Source of the DNA: a virus
Virus record (IMG/VR): IMGVR_UViG_3300005917_000010
Coordinates: 1-40,814 of that record
Length of the DNA: 40,814 bases
Reading direction: 5' to 3' (one strand)
The notes under the pieces are model-generated. The model was given only the letters and a program-made list of their open reading frames with translations, was not told the DNA's origin and searched no databases. Of this stretch, positions 21,986 through 30,456 are shown piece after piece. How positions within the stretch are numbered: position 1 is the first letter of the stretch; every line of letters starts with the position of its first letter. Both the position numbers and the translations under genes were made by a program.

Positions 21986-22855
21986 ATGCCAAAGGCGAAG
22001 GCACCGAAACCCGAACAGACGGCACCGGAGAACACCGGTCCAGAGATCGCGATCATCGAATACGGCGAGAAACGTGCATCCGAGTTCAAGGGCAACCCGA
22101 AGAACTGGCGAAGGCACCCGGAGGCGCAGAAGGACGCTGTCCGTGGATCGCTCCGCGAGCTGGGGTGGATCTCGCCTGTGATCGTGAATATCCGGACCGG
22201 AAACCTGATCGACGGTCATGAGAGGCTGGCACAAGCTATGGAGGCTGGGCAAGACTCGATGATCCCGTATATCACCGTGGACCTTCCGATCCACAAGGAG
22301 GCACTTGCGCTGGGTGTGTTCGACGTAATTACCGGGATGGCCGAAGGGGACAAGGATATACTGAACTCGCTCATGGAGGATATCAGGACAGATGACCCGG
22401 ACCTACAGGCATTGCTCGCTCAGGTGGCAGAGGATGAAGGATTGTTTGGAGACCCGGAGGAGCTCGACCCGGAAGAGCAGGAAGCCAACTACAGCCGGAA
22501 GATCAAGGCACCGATCTACGAAATCAACGGAGACGAACCTCCTGTATCTGACCTCTACGACGGGACCAAGGCCGCTACGCTTCGTAAGGAGATTGAGGCT
22601 GTAGAACTACCAGATGAGGTCCGAACGTTCCTGAATGCCGCCGCTGACCGCCACACAGTATTCAATTTCCGGAACATCGCGGAGTACTACGCACACGCGG
22701 ATGCGCCAACGCAATCCCTTATGGAGAAGTCAGCACTCATCATTATTGACTTTGAGAAGGCCATCGAGGGCGGGTTCGTAAGACTCAGTGAGAAGATGCT
22801 GGAATACGCCGGGATGAGTGAGCGGGCGGCTGCGGAGGAAAAGGATGAGGTCTGA
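21986..22855 (+). CDS. ParB/Srx-like N-terminal domain protein
   Basis: 289 residues from an ATG after GGAGG. Residues ~20-95 match a ParB/Srx N-terminal fold: NPKNWRRHPEAQKDAVRGSL, ELGWISPVIVNIRTGNLIDGHERL, the GxxR/H-type motif that in the family binds nucleotide and sometimes cleaves DNA. The C-terminal half is acidic and helical. No helix-turn-helix or plasmid partition partner is seen, so a phage-specific role such as DNA processing or modification is more likely than segregation. First gene of the late strand; its end overlaps the first glycosyltransferase by 11 nt. Confidence 0.8.
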   Translation: MPKAKAPKPEQTAPENTGPEIAIIEYGEKRASEFKGNPKNWRRHPEAQKDAVRGSLRELGWISPVIVNIRTGNLIDGHERLAQAMEAGQDSMIPYITVDLPIHKEALALGVFDVITGMAEGDKDILNSLMEDIRTDDPDLQALLAQVAEDEGLFGDPEELDPEEQEANYSRKIKAPIYEINGDEPPVSDLYDGTKAATLRKEIEAVELPDEVRTFLNAAADRHTVFNFRNIAEYYAHADAPTQSLMEKSALIIIDFEKAIEGGFVRLSEKMLEYAGMSERAAAEEKDEV

Positions 22856-23729
22856 CACCTGCGTGTTGATCGTCACGCACGGGAGGCCGGATAATCAGTT
22901 GACGACGAAGTCTCTTCGCAGGCAAGGATATACGGGTCGTATCATCTACGCGCTCGATGACGAAGACCCAACCCTGCCTGAATACATAGAGCAGTTCGGG
23001 GATGACGTGGTAGTCTTTTCAAAGGCTGAGGCGATAGCCCGAACCGACGACGGGCACAACTGGGCGGATCGCGCCTCCGTCGTCTACGCTCGGAACATGC
23101 TGTGGGACATAGCCCGAGAGGCCGGGTATCAGTATTTCATCGCGCTCGATGACGACTATTTCTGGTGGTACTACCGGTTCCTCAGTAACGGAACGTATGG
23201 GAATGTGAACATCGCGTCGCTCGACCTGCAATTCACAGCCATGGTCGAATACCTCTCGGAAACTCCGTTCTACTGTATCTCAATGTCTCAAGGTGGAGAC
23301 TACATCGGAGGCGGTGGGGAACGAAACAAAAAAAGTAACAAAAGTTCGATCACAGGGATACGGAAGGCAATGCAGGTCTACGTATGTGACGTGGATAGAC
23401 CTTACCAGTTCCGGGGCAAGTTCAATGAGGACGTAACCGCGTATTCGCATGAGTCGAGGATTGGGGTCTCATTCCTGACGCTTATGATGTCACAGGTTCT
23501 CCAGAAGCCAACGCAGGTGATTGAAGGGGGAACCTCCGAGCAATACAAGAAGTGGGGAACCTACGTGAAAACGTTCTTCACCGTGATGTATGCACCGTCG
23601 TGTTGTAAGGTGTCGATGATCCGAGACTTCAAGGACGGGCACGAAGGCGATTCACGTATCCACCACATAATCCTCGGAGACCACGCGCACCCGAATATCA
23701 TATCTGACAAATGGCGAAAGGAATCATGA
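22845..23729 (+). CDS. GT-A glycosyltransferase, GREB1/TAGT-like, copy 1
   Basis: 294 residues; ATG after GGAGGAAAAGG. Opening CVLIVTHGRPDNQLT, then IIYALDDEDPTLPEY, VVYARN, and YFIALDDDYFWWYYRF with the metal-binding DDD at 102-104. This is the pattern of the TET/JBP-associated (GREB1-like) glycosyltransferases that add sugars to hydroxymethylated pyrimidines in some phages. A close paralogue follows directly. The nucleotide-sugar donor and acceptor are unknown, and no TET/JBP oxygenase or hydroxymethyl-nucleotide synthase is visible in the window, so the acceptor might come from the host or another route. Confidence 0.75.
   Translation: MRSDTCVLIVTHGRPDNQLTTKSLRRQGYTGRIIYALDDEDPTLPEYIEQFGDDVVVFSKAEAIARTDDGHNWADRASVVYARNMLWDIAREAGYQYFIALDDDYFWWYYRFLSNGTYGNVNIASLDLQFTAMVEYLSETPFYCISMSQGGDYIGGGGERNKKSNKSSITGIRKAMQVYVCDVDRPYQFRGKFNEDVTAYSHESRIGVSFLTLMMSQVLQKPTQVIEGGTSEQYKKWGTYVKTFFTVMYAPSCCKVSMIRDFKDGHEGDSRIHHIILGDHAHPNIISDKWRKES
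22896..23025 (+). repeat. 130-bp block nearly identical to 23780-23909
   Basis: The two glycosyltransferase genes share this block with only two mismatches, without gaps, while sequence on either side is well diverged at the DNA level. It encodes LTTKSLRRQGYTGRIIY and DDEDPTLPEYIEQFGDDVV. The sharp edges suggest recent gene conversion. Confidence 0.85.
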
Positions 23730-24571
23730 TGAGGCTGGATACCTGCGTACTAATCCCGACGCATAAGCGACCCCACGCCCAGTTGACGACGAAGTCTCTT
23801 CGCAGGCAAGGATATACGGGTCGTATCATCTACGTGGTCGATGACGAAGACCCAACCCTGCCTGAATACATAGAGCAGTTCGGGGATGACGTGGTAGTCT
23901 TTTCAAAGGAGGATGCCGCCACACAGACGGATGATGGTCATAACTGGGGTGATCGTACCTCCGCTGTCTATGCCCGGAACTTCTCTTTCCGGGCGGTGAA
24001 AGATGCAGGTTATCGCTATTTCATCATGCTGGATGACGACTACTCAATGTGGTACTACCGGTTTCGGGAGGACCGGACGTATGGAGTCACGAGGATTAAG
24101 TCGCTTGATCTACTCTTCGCGTCGCTGGTCGAATACCTCTCGGAGGCTCCACTCAGATGTATATCAATATCACACTCTGGAGACCACGCCGGGGGCGGTG
24201 CGGGCAAGACTGAGATTGGGGCGAACCGGAAGGCACTCAGTGTGTACGTGTGCGATGTAGAACGTCCGTATCAGTTCCGGGGGATGATGGAGGATTATAT
24301 TACCCACATACACGAGCAGTCGCGTGGGAACACTATGCTCTCGGTGACGATGGCTCAGTATGTCTGTAAGGAAGCACTGCACCAGAACGAGGGCGGCCTG
24401 CATGACGTATACGAATCACGTGGCATGTATACCTCGTGCTTCTTCACCGTGATGTATGCACCGTCATGCTGTCGGGTAGACGCGCAGAGTCCAGACAAGA
24501 TGTATCACGCGATCAACGGGCCTGCTGCATATCCAAGGATCATCCACGAACAGCACAGAAAGGCACGATGA
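23726..24571 (+). CDS. GT-A glycosyltransferase, GREB1/TAGT-like, copy 2
   Basis: 281 residues, ATGA overlap with copy 1. Same motif order: CVLIPTHKRPHAQ, YVVDDEDPTLPEY, YARN, YFIMLDDDYSMWYYRF with DDD at 103-105, and the shared tail FFTVMYAPSCC. Outside the converted block the two proteins differ at many positions, in particular in the region after the DDD motif that usually shapes the acceptor site, so they may act on different sugars or in sequence. Confidence 0.75.
   Translation: MMRLDTCVLIPTHKRPHAQLTTKSLRRQGYTGRIIYVVDDEDPTLPEYIEQFGDDVVVFSKEDAATQTDDGHNWGDRTSAVYARNFSFRAVKDAGYRYFIMLDDDYSMWYYRFREDRTYGVTRIKSLDLLFASLVEYLSEAPLRCISISHSGDHAGGGAGKTEIGANRKALSVYVCDVERPYQFRGMMEDYITHIHEQSRGNTMLSVTMAQYVCKEALHQNEGGLHDVYESRGMYTSCFFTVMYAPSCCRVDAQSPDKMYHAINGPAAYPRIIHEQHRKAR
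23780..23909 (+). repeat. 130-bp block nearly identical to 22896-23025
   Basis: Second copy of the converted block, in the same place in the protein. The two mismatches (at the A-L versus V-V codons) change residues just before the DDEDP motif. Confidence 0.85.
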
Positions 24572-25299
24572 CAGCGAAGAAGGCACCGAAGATTGGACTA
24601 AACAGGACAAGAGTTTCGATAAAAACAGGCAGCCCTCCTGCGACGACCAGATTCTTACCACATGCCGATGCGCGTGCTGCTGTATTCGGATTAGAGTCAG
24701 GGTCGCGGATTATTGGGCTGACAAAGGGGCAGTTCTCGATGCTCGACTTGGTCGTGGCGATACTGAGGATTACTGGTCCAGCGGATGTGGTTATCTCAAC
24801 ATGGACAACTGGGATGCGAGACGTAGAAACCGTAAGGTATATGAGAGAAATCGGCAAGATCGAGGATTTCCGTTTCTTGACCGATCGCTCATTGCTGGCC
24901 CGTCATCCTGATTATATCGAAGGTATGATAGATGCGTTCGGGAGTGAGCGTATATGGTGCACGAGGACACATGCAAAGTTCGCGATGATCCACAGCGATG
25001 AATGGTCGATAGTCTGCCGTGGGTCTATGAACCTCAATCGGAATACGCGGTTTGAGCAGTTTGACATTGACACCGACCCTGCTATATATGCGTTTTATTC
25101 GGAGCATGTGAACGACGTATGTTCATCCCAGCAGAGTGGAGTCCTGCGGTCTACGAGTGATGTGGATGCATCATTCGGGATGTCGATGGATATAGGCGAG
25201 GATGGAGATACAGATGTCGAGGATGATGGCGATAGCATAGGTAGCATCCTCGCACGGTCAGAAAACGAACTCGAAAAATTAATGAGTGATGAAGTATGA
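24568..25299 (+). CDS. Phospholipase-D-like (single HKD) protein
   Basis: 243 residues, ATGA-coupled to glycosyltransferase 2. THAKFAMIHSDEW followed by GSMNLNRN is a single H-x-K-x4-D-like motif with the G.S.N.. block of the PLD superfamily; single-motif members act as dimers and are often nucleases. A hydrophobic strand (DVVISTW) precedes it, and the last ~45 residues are very acidic. Position between sugar transferases and terminase suggests DNA processing; nuclease function is inference. Confidence 0.7.
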   Translation: MTAKKAPKIGLNRTRVSIKTGSPPATTRFLPHADARAAVFGLESGSRIIGLTKGQFSMLDLVVAILRITGPADVVISTWTTGMRDVETVRYMREIGKIEDFRFLTDRSLLARHPDYIEGMIDAFGSERIWCTRTHAKFAMIHSDEWSIVCRGSMNLNRNTRFEQFDIDTDPAIYAFYSEHVNDVCSSQQSGVLRSTSDVDASFGMSMDIGEDGDTDVEDDGDSIGSILARSENELEKLMSDEV

Positions 25300-25796
25300 C
25301 ATTGAAGGAACCTGAAAAGGACAAGACGAAGCGCGGAGGTCGTCCACGTATCGAGTTTTCGCCAGGTCTAGAAAAGGAGATACGAAGTCTTGCCATGATC
25401 CAATGCTCGGTGGAGGAAATATCCATCGTGACTGGACAGTCACAGACTACGCTCCGTAGGCATTTTGGCGTAGCTATAAAAGAAGCTCGTGAAGGTGGCA
25501 ATAACTCACTCCGGCGCGCTCAGTTCAAGGCGGCACTCAAAGGGAACTCCGCAATGCTGATCTGGTTGGGGAAACAGTGGCTCGGCCAGAAGGATAAGCA
25601 AGACCTCGAACTGAGCGGACCCGACGGTGGACCAATCCAGACGCAGACCCGCGAACTCACGGATGAAATGCTGGTGAAACATGAGGAGTCACTCAAGAGG
25701 ATCGCCAGTCGATACGGCGGAACAGAACGCGGCATCAGTAGCGAAGTCGATGAGACAGGGGTGGATCAGGAGCAACCCGACCCCGAAGCAGCTTGA
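25296..25796 (+). CDS. Terminase small subunit
   Basis: 166 residues, ATGA-coupled. The N-terminal half has a helix-turn-helix (SVEEISIVTGQSQTTLRRHFG) and the middle has the usual small-terminase helices (AALKGNSAMLIWLGKQWLGQKD). It recognises the packaging site and recruits the large subunit. The 3' end overlaps the large-subunit ORF by up to 116 nt. Confidence 0.75.
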   Translation: MTLKEPEKDKTKRGGRPRIEFSPGLEKEIRSLAMIQCSVEEISIVTGQSQTTLRRHFGVAIKEAREGGNNSLRRAQFKAALKGNSAMLIWLGKQWLGQKDKQDLELSGPDGGPIQTQTRELTDEMLVKHEESLKRIASRYGGTERGISSEVDETGVDQEQPDPEAA

Positions 25797-27024
25797 CTTT
25801 CTGCTCGAACCGGAACGTGAATCCCTGTACGGTGGTGCTGCTGGTGGCGGGAAGTCTGAAGCACTCCTGATGATCGCCTTGCAGTATATCGACGTACCCG
25901 GACACGCCGCGATGATCTTCCGACGCACATACCGCGACCTTGCCTTACCTGGTGCCATGATGGACAGAGCGCACGAGTGGCTGGGACCGACATCCGCACA
26001 CTGGAGTGACACCGATAAGCGGTGGACATTCCCATCCGGTGCGACACTCTCGTTCGGATACCTGGACGGACCACGCGACCACTTCCGCTATCAGGGTGCC
26101 GAACTCCAGACAATCTGCTTCGACGAACTCACCCAGCTGCGGGAAGAGCAGTATACATATATGTTCTCACGTCTCCGTAGGCTACAAGACAGTGACGTAC
26201 CGCTCAGAGTCCGTTCCTCCTCTAATCCCGGCGGCGTTGGCCATGACTGGGTAGCACGTCGGTTCGGTCTCGGTGAATACGGCACAAATGCACCCATGAG
26301 CACCGTCAGACCATTCCACGCTGCCAGCCTAGATGACAACCCCTACCTGGACCGCGACAGCTACCGCGAGACCCTCATGACCCTCGACCCGGTAACACGC
26401 GAACAACTCCTGAACGGTGACTGGTCGATCCGTCCCGCCGGGACCATGTTCAAGTTGGGGTGGTTTGTATTCACGACGGAACGACCGAAGCGCGCGAAGT
26501 GGGTGCGGTTCTGGGATCGTGCCGCGACTGAAGCGAAGGCTGGCAAAGACCCCGACTACACATGTGGTGCGTTGGTTGCTGAAGCGGAAGGGATATACTA
26601 CGTTTCTGACATACAGCGATTCCGTGAGTCACCGCGTGAGAATGAGATACGGATTCGTGCCACCGCAGAAATGGACGGCGTGGAGGTTCCGATCAGGATG
26701 GAACACGAAGGCGGTGCTGGTGGCAAGGACATGATCGACACATACGCCAGAAGGGTTCTCATTGGATATGATTTTCGTGGTGACAGGCCGTCCGGTTCCA
26801 AGGTCGAACGTGCGGCGATTGTCGCATCCGCTGCCGAACAGGGCAACGTCCACATTGTCAGAGGGCACTGGAATACAGCATACATCGGTGAGGCCACGGC
26901 GTTCCCGTCAGAGGGTGTGCACGACGATCAGGTCGATGCTGTCAGTGGCGCGGTCCGGTTCCTCTCGTCACAGAACGAGGGACGCGCAGGTGGTCTCTCA
27001 TACAGCGCAATTCCGGGGAGATAG
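25681..27024 (+). CDS. Terminase large subunit (packaging ATPase-nuclease)
   Basis: 447 residues if started at 25681. Walker A GGAAGGGKS at 51-59, Walker B LQTICFDE at 142-149, motif III-like RSSSNPGG at ~178-185, and nuclease acidic residues in VRFWDRAAT (Asp279) and HDDQVDA near 420. It cuts and translocates DNA into the prohead. The start is uncertain: 25681 and 25750 (MRQGWIRSNPTPKQ) both lack a clear ribosome site; the second fits the typical N-terminus better. Confidence 0.9.
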   Translation: MRSHSRGSPVDTAEQNAASVAKSMRQGWIRSNPTPKQLDFLLEPERESLYGGAAGGGKSEALLMIALQYIDVPGHAAMIFRRTYRDLALPGAMMDRAHEWLGPTSAHWSDTDKRWTFPSGATLSFGYLDGPRDHFRYQGAELQTICFDELTQLREEQYTYMFSRLRRLQDSDVPLRVRSSSNPGGVGHDWVARRFGLGEYGTNAPMSTVRPFHAASLDDNPYLDRDSYRETLMTLDPVTREQLLNGDWSIRPAGTMFKLGWFVFTTERPKRAKWVRFWDRAATEAKAGKDPDYTCGALVAEAEGIYYVSDIQRFRESPRENEIRIRATAEMDGVEVPIRMEHEGGAGGKDMIDTYARRVLIGYDFRGDRPSGSKVERAAIVASAAEQGNVHIVRGHWNTAYIGEATAFPSEGVHDDQVDAVSGAVRFLSSQNEGRAGGLSYSAIPGR

Positions 27025-27027
27025 AGC

Positions 27028-28341
27028 ATGAAGTTCAATCTGAGGACGTTGTTCGGGAACGTCATGCACATGGCAACGGACCCGCTGGTCGGTCCAGGAG
27101 CGCAGGAATCCTCTACACTATCCTCAAGCCCAATCCTCACGTATGACCAGCAGGTCGCCGCGATCAACGCCATGTTCAACGGGACATCTGCATACGGTTC
27201 TCCGCTCATGCGGAATATCGTTGCCGTCCGGTCAGTGCTTGCTATCGGTCAAGGTATCAAGGTGACGCTGGCACCGGACGTGACCCCGGAGATGGCGGCG
27301 CGTGAACTCGACTGGGTTCATAATTTCCTGAACATGAACGCGCTGGACGAAGAGGTTCCGCAGCAGTGGGCAGAGGAATCGAACATCGAGGGGAAGTGTC
27401 TTGCACGTCTCCTGCCGAACGATGACGGTACGGTACGTGCCCGGTTCGTCAGCTACACGTCACGGAAGTATAAGATTCACACTGACCCCGATGATTACGG
27501 GATATACACCAAGGCGACGTGGAAAGATGCTGACGGTCAGAACCCCGTTATGATCCCGCCGGCAGAGTTTGCGTATGGACGGTTCGGTGGACGGTCTGAC
27601 AACCCCAATATCACGCCTCCGAGGATCGGAGCGGTCGTGCAGAACATTGAGAACGTAGGGAGAGCCTTGCAGGATTGGAGGGTCATCAATCACCTCTACG
27701 GCTCACCTACACCGTTCTTCCATTGCGAAAATGAAGCAGAGGTCAAACGAATACTCGCAGACCTTGCGGGTATGAAGTGGCAGCTGGGGCAGACTATCGC
27801 GTCCACGACCGGATTTGAACTCGTTACGATGCCTGCCGGAGCGGTCGAGTCAATCAAGGAGGAACTGGTCAACAACGTCCAGATCATCTCCGGATCAACA
27901 GACGTTCCAGTCCACCTTCTCGGCTTCCCGAACCTTATGTCAAACAGATCCACCGCTGACTCTGTTATGGAGATGTCACAGACCACCATCGGGAAGGACC
28001 GCCACGTCTGGCACGGGTTTTACGAGGAACTGGTGCACAAGGCAATGCGAATGGCGAACCTGAAACAGGCCGGTCTCATCCCGGAGCGGATCGCCATTCA
28101 GATCACTGAGACCAGCGATGCGAAGATGAAGGAACTCGGAGAGGTCTGGTTGCCGATGCTGGTTGCAGGTGCTATATCTCTTGAAACGTTCCTGTCTCAC
28201 GTACCGGAGGTTGACCCGCCGGAAGAGATGGAGCGGATCGAGAACGAGAACGATGCCGGACTGGAACCTCGGAACGTGGTCCCGGAGGATGAAGACGAGC
28301 CGGAGCCGTTGGTCGTAGTTGAAGGGGGTGCTGCAGCATGA
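27028..28341 (+). CDS. Portal protein
   Basis: 437 residues, 3 bp after the terminase stop. Typical portal content: N-terminal MRNIVAVRSVLAIGQGIKVTL, central EEVPQQWAEESNIEGKCLARLL, and the long C-terminal helices with SGSTDVPVHLLGFPNLMSNRSTADSV. Forms the dodecameric DNA gate of the head. The C-terminal 40 residues are acidic. Coupled to the tiny ORF that follows. Confidence 0.85.
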   Translation: MKFNLRTLFGNVMHMATDPLVGPGAQESSTLSSSPILTYDQQVAAINAMFNGTSAYGSPLMRNIVAVRSVLAIGQGIKVTLAPDVTPEMAARELDWVHNFLNMNALDEEVPQQWAEESNIEGKCLARLLPNDDGTVRARFVSYTSRKYKIHTDPDDYGIYTKATWKDADGQNPVMIPPAEFAYGRFGGRSDNPNITPPRIGAVVQNIENVGRALQDWRVINHLYGSPTPFFHCENEAEVKRILADLAGMKWQLGQTIASTTGFELVTMPAGAVESIKEELVNNVQIISGSTDVPVHLLGFPNLMSNRSTADSVMEMSQTTIGKDRHVWHGFYEELVHKAMRMANLKQAGLIPERIAIQITETSDAKMKELGEVWLPMLVAGAISLETFLSHVPEVDPPEEMERIENENDAGLEPRNVVPEDEDEPEPLVVVEGGAAA

Positions 28342-28427
28342 TGGCAAACATCTACTGGTGGTTATTCAGTCACAACCTCATATCATGGGATACGCTGGAG
28401 CTGCTGATCGGACGGAGGAAACCATGA
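28338..28427 (+). CDS. 29-aa ORF, Trp-rich
   Basis: ATGATG start overlapping the portal stop by ATGA; encodes MMANIYWWLFSHN followed by an amphipathic helix and ends RRKP. The end contains the GGAGG of the next tiny ORF, with which it overlaps by ATGA. Could be a small structural or regulatory peptide; alternatively only a translational coupler. Confidence 0.45.
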   Translation: MMANIYWWLFSHNLISWDTLELLIGRRKP

Positions 28428-28522
28428 CGGAGAAACAGACGCACTGGCAGTCATGGCTCGATTGGATAGATTGGATTATCTCGCTGGACCTGCCAACAGA
28501 CACATCGGAGATTGAACGATGA
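28424..28522 (+). CDS. 32-aa ORF, Trp-rich acidic helix
   Basis: Start has GGAGG 5 nt upstream. Encodes THWQSWLDWIDWIISLDL, an amphipathic helix. The stop overlaps the protease/scaffold start by ATGA. Together with the previous ORF it forms an unbroken chain of coupled frames from portal to protease. Confidence 0.5.
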   Translation: MTEKQTHWQSWLDWIDWIISLDLPTDTSEIER

Positions 28523-29637
28523 CCATGACAACGATCACAGCCAATATCATGCACATGGCAGACGTGGACGTGAACGCGATGGTCCCGCCGGATATCATGG
28601 AGGCCCTCAAGGCGAAGGAGGAGCACCCGGAGATTCGCGTATATGCGATCGGGCATGAGGCCGCAGTCGGTGCGGACCTGAAGCACATGGGTCTCGGAAA
28701 CCGGGTACTCCACTACATGAAAACAGCCATTACGAAGATCAACGCCGCGGTCCAGCATGGCGTGAAGTTCTTCGATGGGCATAAATCAGATCCAGATGCC
28801 AGCGATACCGGGAGAACTCCTCTTGGTGAAGTCGTGGGTAAGGCCATCAAGACGATAGATTCCAAGCTGACGGCACTGGTCGCCGCGTATATCTATCCAG
28901 AATACCGTTCAAGGACGCTCGACATGGCTTCATTCGAGGCCAATCTGTCGATGTCTTGGAACGGGGACGACTTGCTGGTACAGGACGTGCCAGCCATTAC
29001 CGGGATCGCCTTGGGTGATTCACGGGAAACAAAACCCGCATTCAGTGGGGCAACATTACTCGCGACGGTTCAGCACTTTTTGCCGTCCGAGGAGGTAACT
29101 GTCATGACTATCGCAGAGATCATTGCAGAGATGAAGGCCGGAACCCTGACCGTAGCACCAACCGACCTGTTCGATGACAAGACGCTTCTCGCCATTCCGG
29201 TGGTGAAGCAGAAGATCGACCAGACTGGAGTTGAAGCCGCACGGAACGTTCAGGCAAAGGCAACGCTTGAGATCGACAAGCTGACCGCTGATGCAGTCCG
29301 AAAGGATCAGGAATTGGCAACCGCCAACGGCACGATTCTGTCTGCAACGCGAGGAGATATGTTCGGTGCACTCGCCACCGAGAGGAAACTGACGGACCCT
29401 CAGAAGGCGTACATGGCCAAAAATCTCACCAGTTTCACGACTGAGGAGACTGAGGAGCCGAAGGTGAAAGCTGCGTTGACCATATGGCAGGACGCACAAC
29501 TCGTGGAATACCGAGAATTAGCAACCCTGATGGGCGTGAAGGAAGAAACCCCGGAGACTCCACCGAACGCTGAAGGCGATGGTGCTGAACCCGGCGGTGA
29601 TCTTACCGTGCCCAAAAACAACCCGATGATCCCGTAG
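28519..29637 (+). CDS. Prohead protease-scaffold fusion
   Basis: 372 residues. The first ~190 are a mixed alpha/beta domain at the place where phages encode the head maturation protease; FDGHKSDPDASD and GEVVGKAI with EYRSRTLDMASFEANLSMSW are consistent with such a domain, but no certain catalytic set can be named. The last 177 are helical, acidic, coiled-coil scaffold-like (EEVAE-type, AKATLEIDKLTADAVRKDQEL), and carry an internal start with its own ribosome site. Lies just before decoration and capsid genes. Confidence 0.65.
   Translation: MTMTTITANIMHMADVDVNAMVPPDIMEALKAKEEHPEIRVYAIGHEAAVGADLKHMGLGNRVLHYMKTAITKINAAVQHGVKFFDGHKSDPDASDTGRTPLGEVVGKAIKTIDSKLTALVAAYIYPEYRSRTLDMASFEANLSMSWNGDDLLVQDVPAITGIALGDSRETKPAFSGATLLATVQHFLPSEEVTVMTIAEIIAEMKAGTLTVAPTDLFDDKTLLAIPVVKQKIDQTGVEAARNVQAKATLEIDKLTADAVRKDQELATANGTILSATRGDMFGALATERKLTDPQKAYMAKNLTSFTTEETEEPKVKAALTIWQDAQLVEYRELATLMGVKEETPETPPNAEGDGAEPGGDLTVPKNNPMIP
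29104..29637 (+). CDS. Nested scaffold protein (internal in-frame start)
   Basis: An in-frame ATG at 29104 is preceded by GAGGAGG with 7 nt spacing, far stronger than needed by chance, and opens exactly where the scaffold domain begins (MTIAEIIAEMKAG). This is the lambda C/Nu3 and P2 O arrangement in which a free scaffold is made from inside the protease gene. Size would be 177 residues. Confidence 0.7.
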   Translation: MTIAEIIAEMKAGTLTVAPTDLFDDKTLLAIPVVKQKIDQTGVEAARNVQAKATLEIDKLTADAVRKDQELATANGTILSATRGDMFGALATERKLTDPQKAYMAKNLTSFTTEETEEPKVKAALTIWQDAQLVEYRELATLMGVKEETPETPPNAEGDGAEPGGDLTVPKNNPMIP

Positions 29638-29667
29638 GAAGCGGGACCACGGAGAAGGAACGAGGAC

Positions 29668-30435
29668 ATGACTGCTACAGTATATAAAAATCACGAACTG
29701 GAGATGTATTCGGAAACACCGTTTACAGCGGCTGCCGACTATACCGCCGGTGATGTGATTCTGGTGAACAACATCATTGGTGTGGTGGTGGCGGATGTCG
29801 TTACCTCCGCTGTCGGTGTGCTTGTCTACAAGTCCCGCCGGATCACCGTGCCGTGTGTGGCGAATGGTGGCGGCACGCACTACGATATCGGTGATACGGT
29901 CTATCACGACGCAAGCAACGAACAGGTGACGTATGACAGTAACTCTGGGGCGAATACCGCCTGCGGAACCACGGTCTATGCACAGCCCGGAACCGGTGCC
30001 ACTTCCGTCATGATCGAACTGACCGGTGCACCTCAGTTGGACACTACTCCGGGGCTGGTCTACAGCGTCGAAGGTTCGGCAACCCAGGCCGAGATTGAGA
30101 CCGGGGTAACGGTGGTCGCTGCTGTTGCTGGTGTCACTCTCCGTGTGGTTGGGTACCGGTTCCTCGTGGACGGCGCATTTAACACCTCTGCCGGAACGTC
30201 GATCAACCTTCAGGACGATAACAGTTCTCCGGTCATCGTGACGGCTATGGACATTGCCGCATTGACTACCGGAGCAGTCATCGGTTCGCACGGTATCGCG
30301 ATAGCGAATACTGACGACGGACCGGGGGTGGGCACGGACCTTACTGCAAGCAAGGGGATTGACCTCATTGCTATCGGCGCAACGCTGGATGCCGGAACGA
30401 AAATCACGTACCAGGTATTCTACAAATCTGTCTAA
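29668..30435 (+). CDS. Head decoration protein (DUF2190-like N-terminus)
   Basis: 255 residues, beta-rich and Gly/Thr/Ala-rich. The N-terminal ~110 (ADYTAGDVILVNNIIGVVV; YDIGDTVYHDASNEQV) look like the DUF2190/gpD-like capsid decoration fold. The C-terminal half is a second beta domain (GVTLRVVGYRFLVDGAFN) often seen as a beta-sandwich in structural proteins. Just upstream of the major capsid gene, as lambda gpD. Confidence 0.65.
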   Translation: MTATVYKNHELEMYSETPFTAAADYTAGDVILVNNIIGVVVADVVTSAVGVLVYKSRRITVPCVANGGGTHYDIGDTVYHDASNEQVTYDSNSGANTACGTTVYAQPGTGATSVMIELTGAPQLDTTPGLVYSVEGSATQAEIETGVTVVAAVAGVTLRVVGYRFLVDGAFNTSAGTSINLQDDNSSPVIVTAMDIAALTTGAVIGSHGIAIANTDDGPGVGTDLTASKGIDLIAIGATLDAGTKITYQVFYKSV

Positions 30436-30456
30436 CCGCAGGAAAGGAGCACGATC

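Noticed and set aside
22845-24571. Assembly duplication of one glycosyltransferase gene
   Set aside because: Outside the 130-bp block the two genes differ throughout while keeping all motifs, and each has its own coupled start, so they are genuine paralogues.
21986-25299. TET/JBP oxygenase or nucleotide hydroxymethylase partner of the glycosyltransferases
   Set aside because: I searched the listed proteins for HxD...H oxygenase and thymidylate-synthase-like motifs and saw none. Absence is based on reading, not on a profile search.
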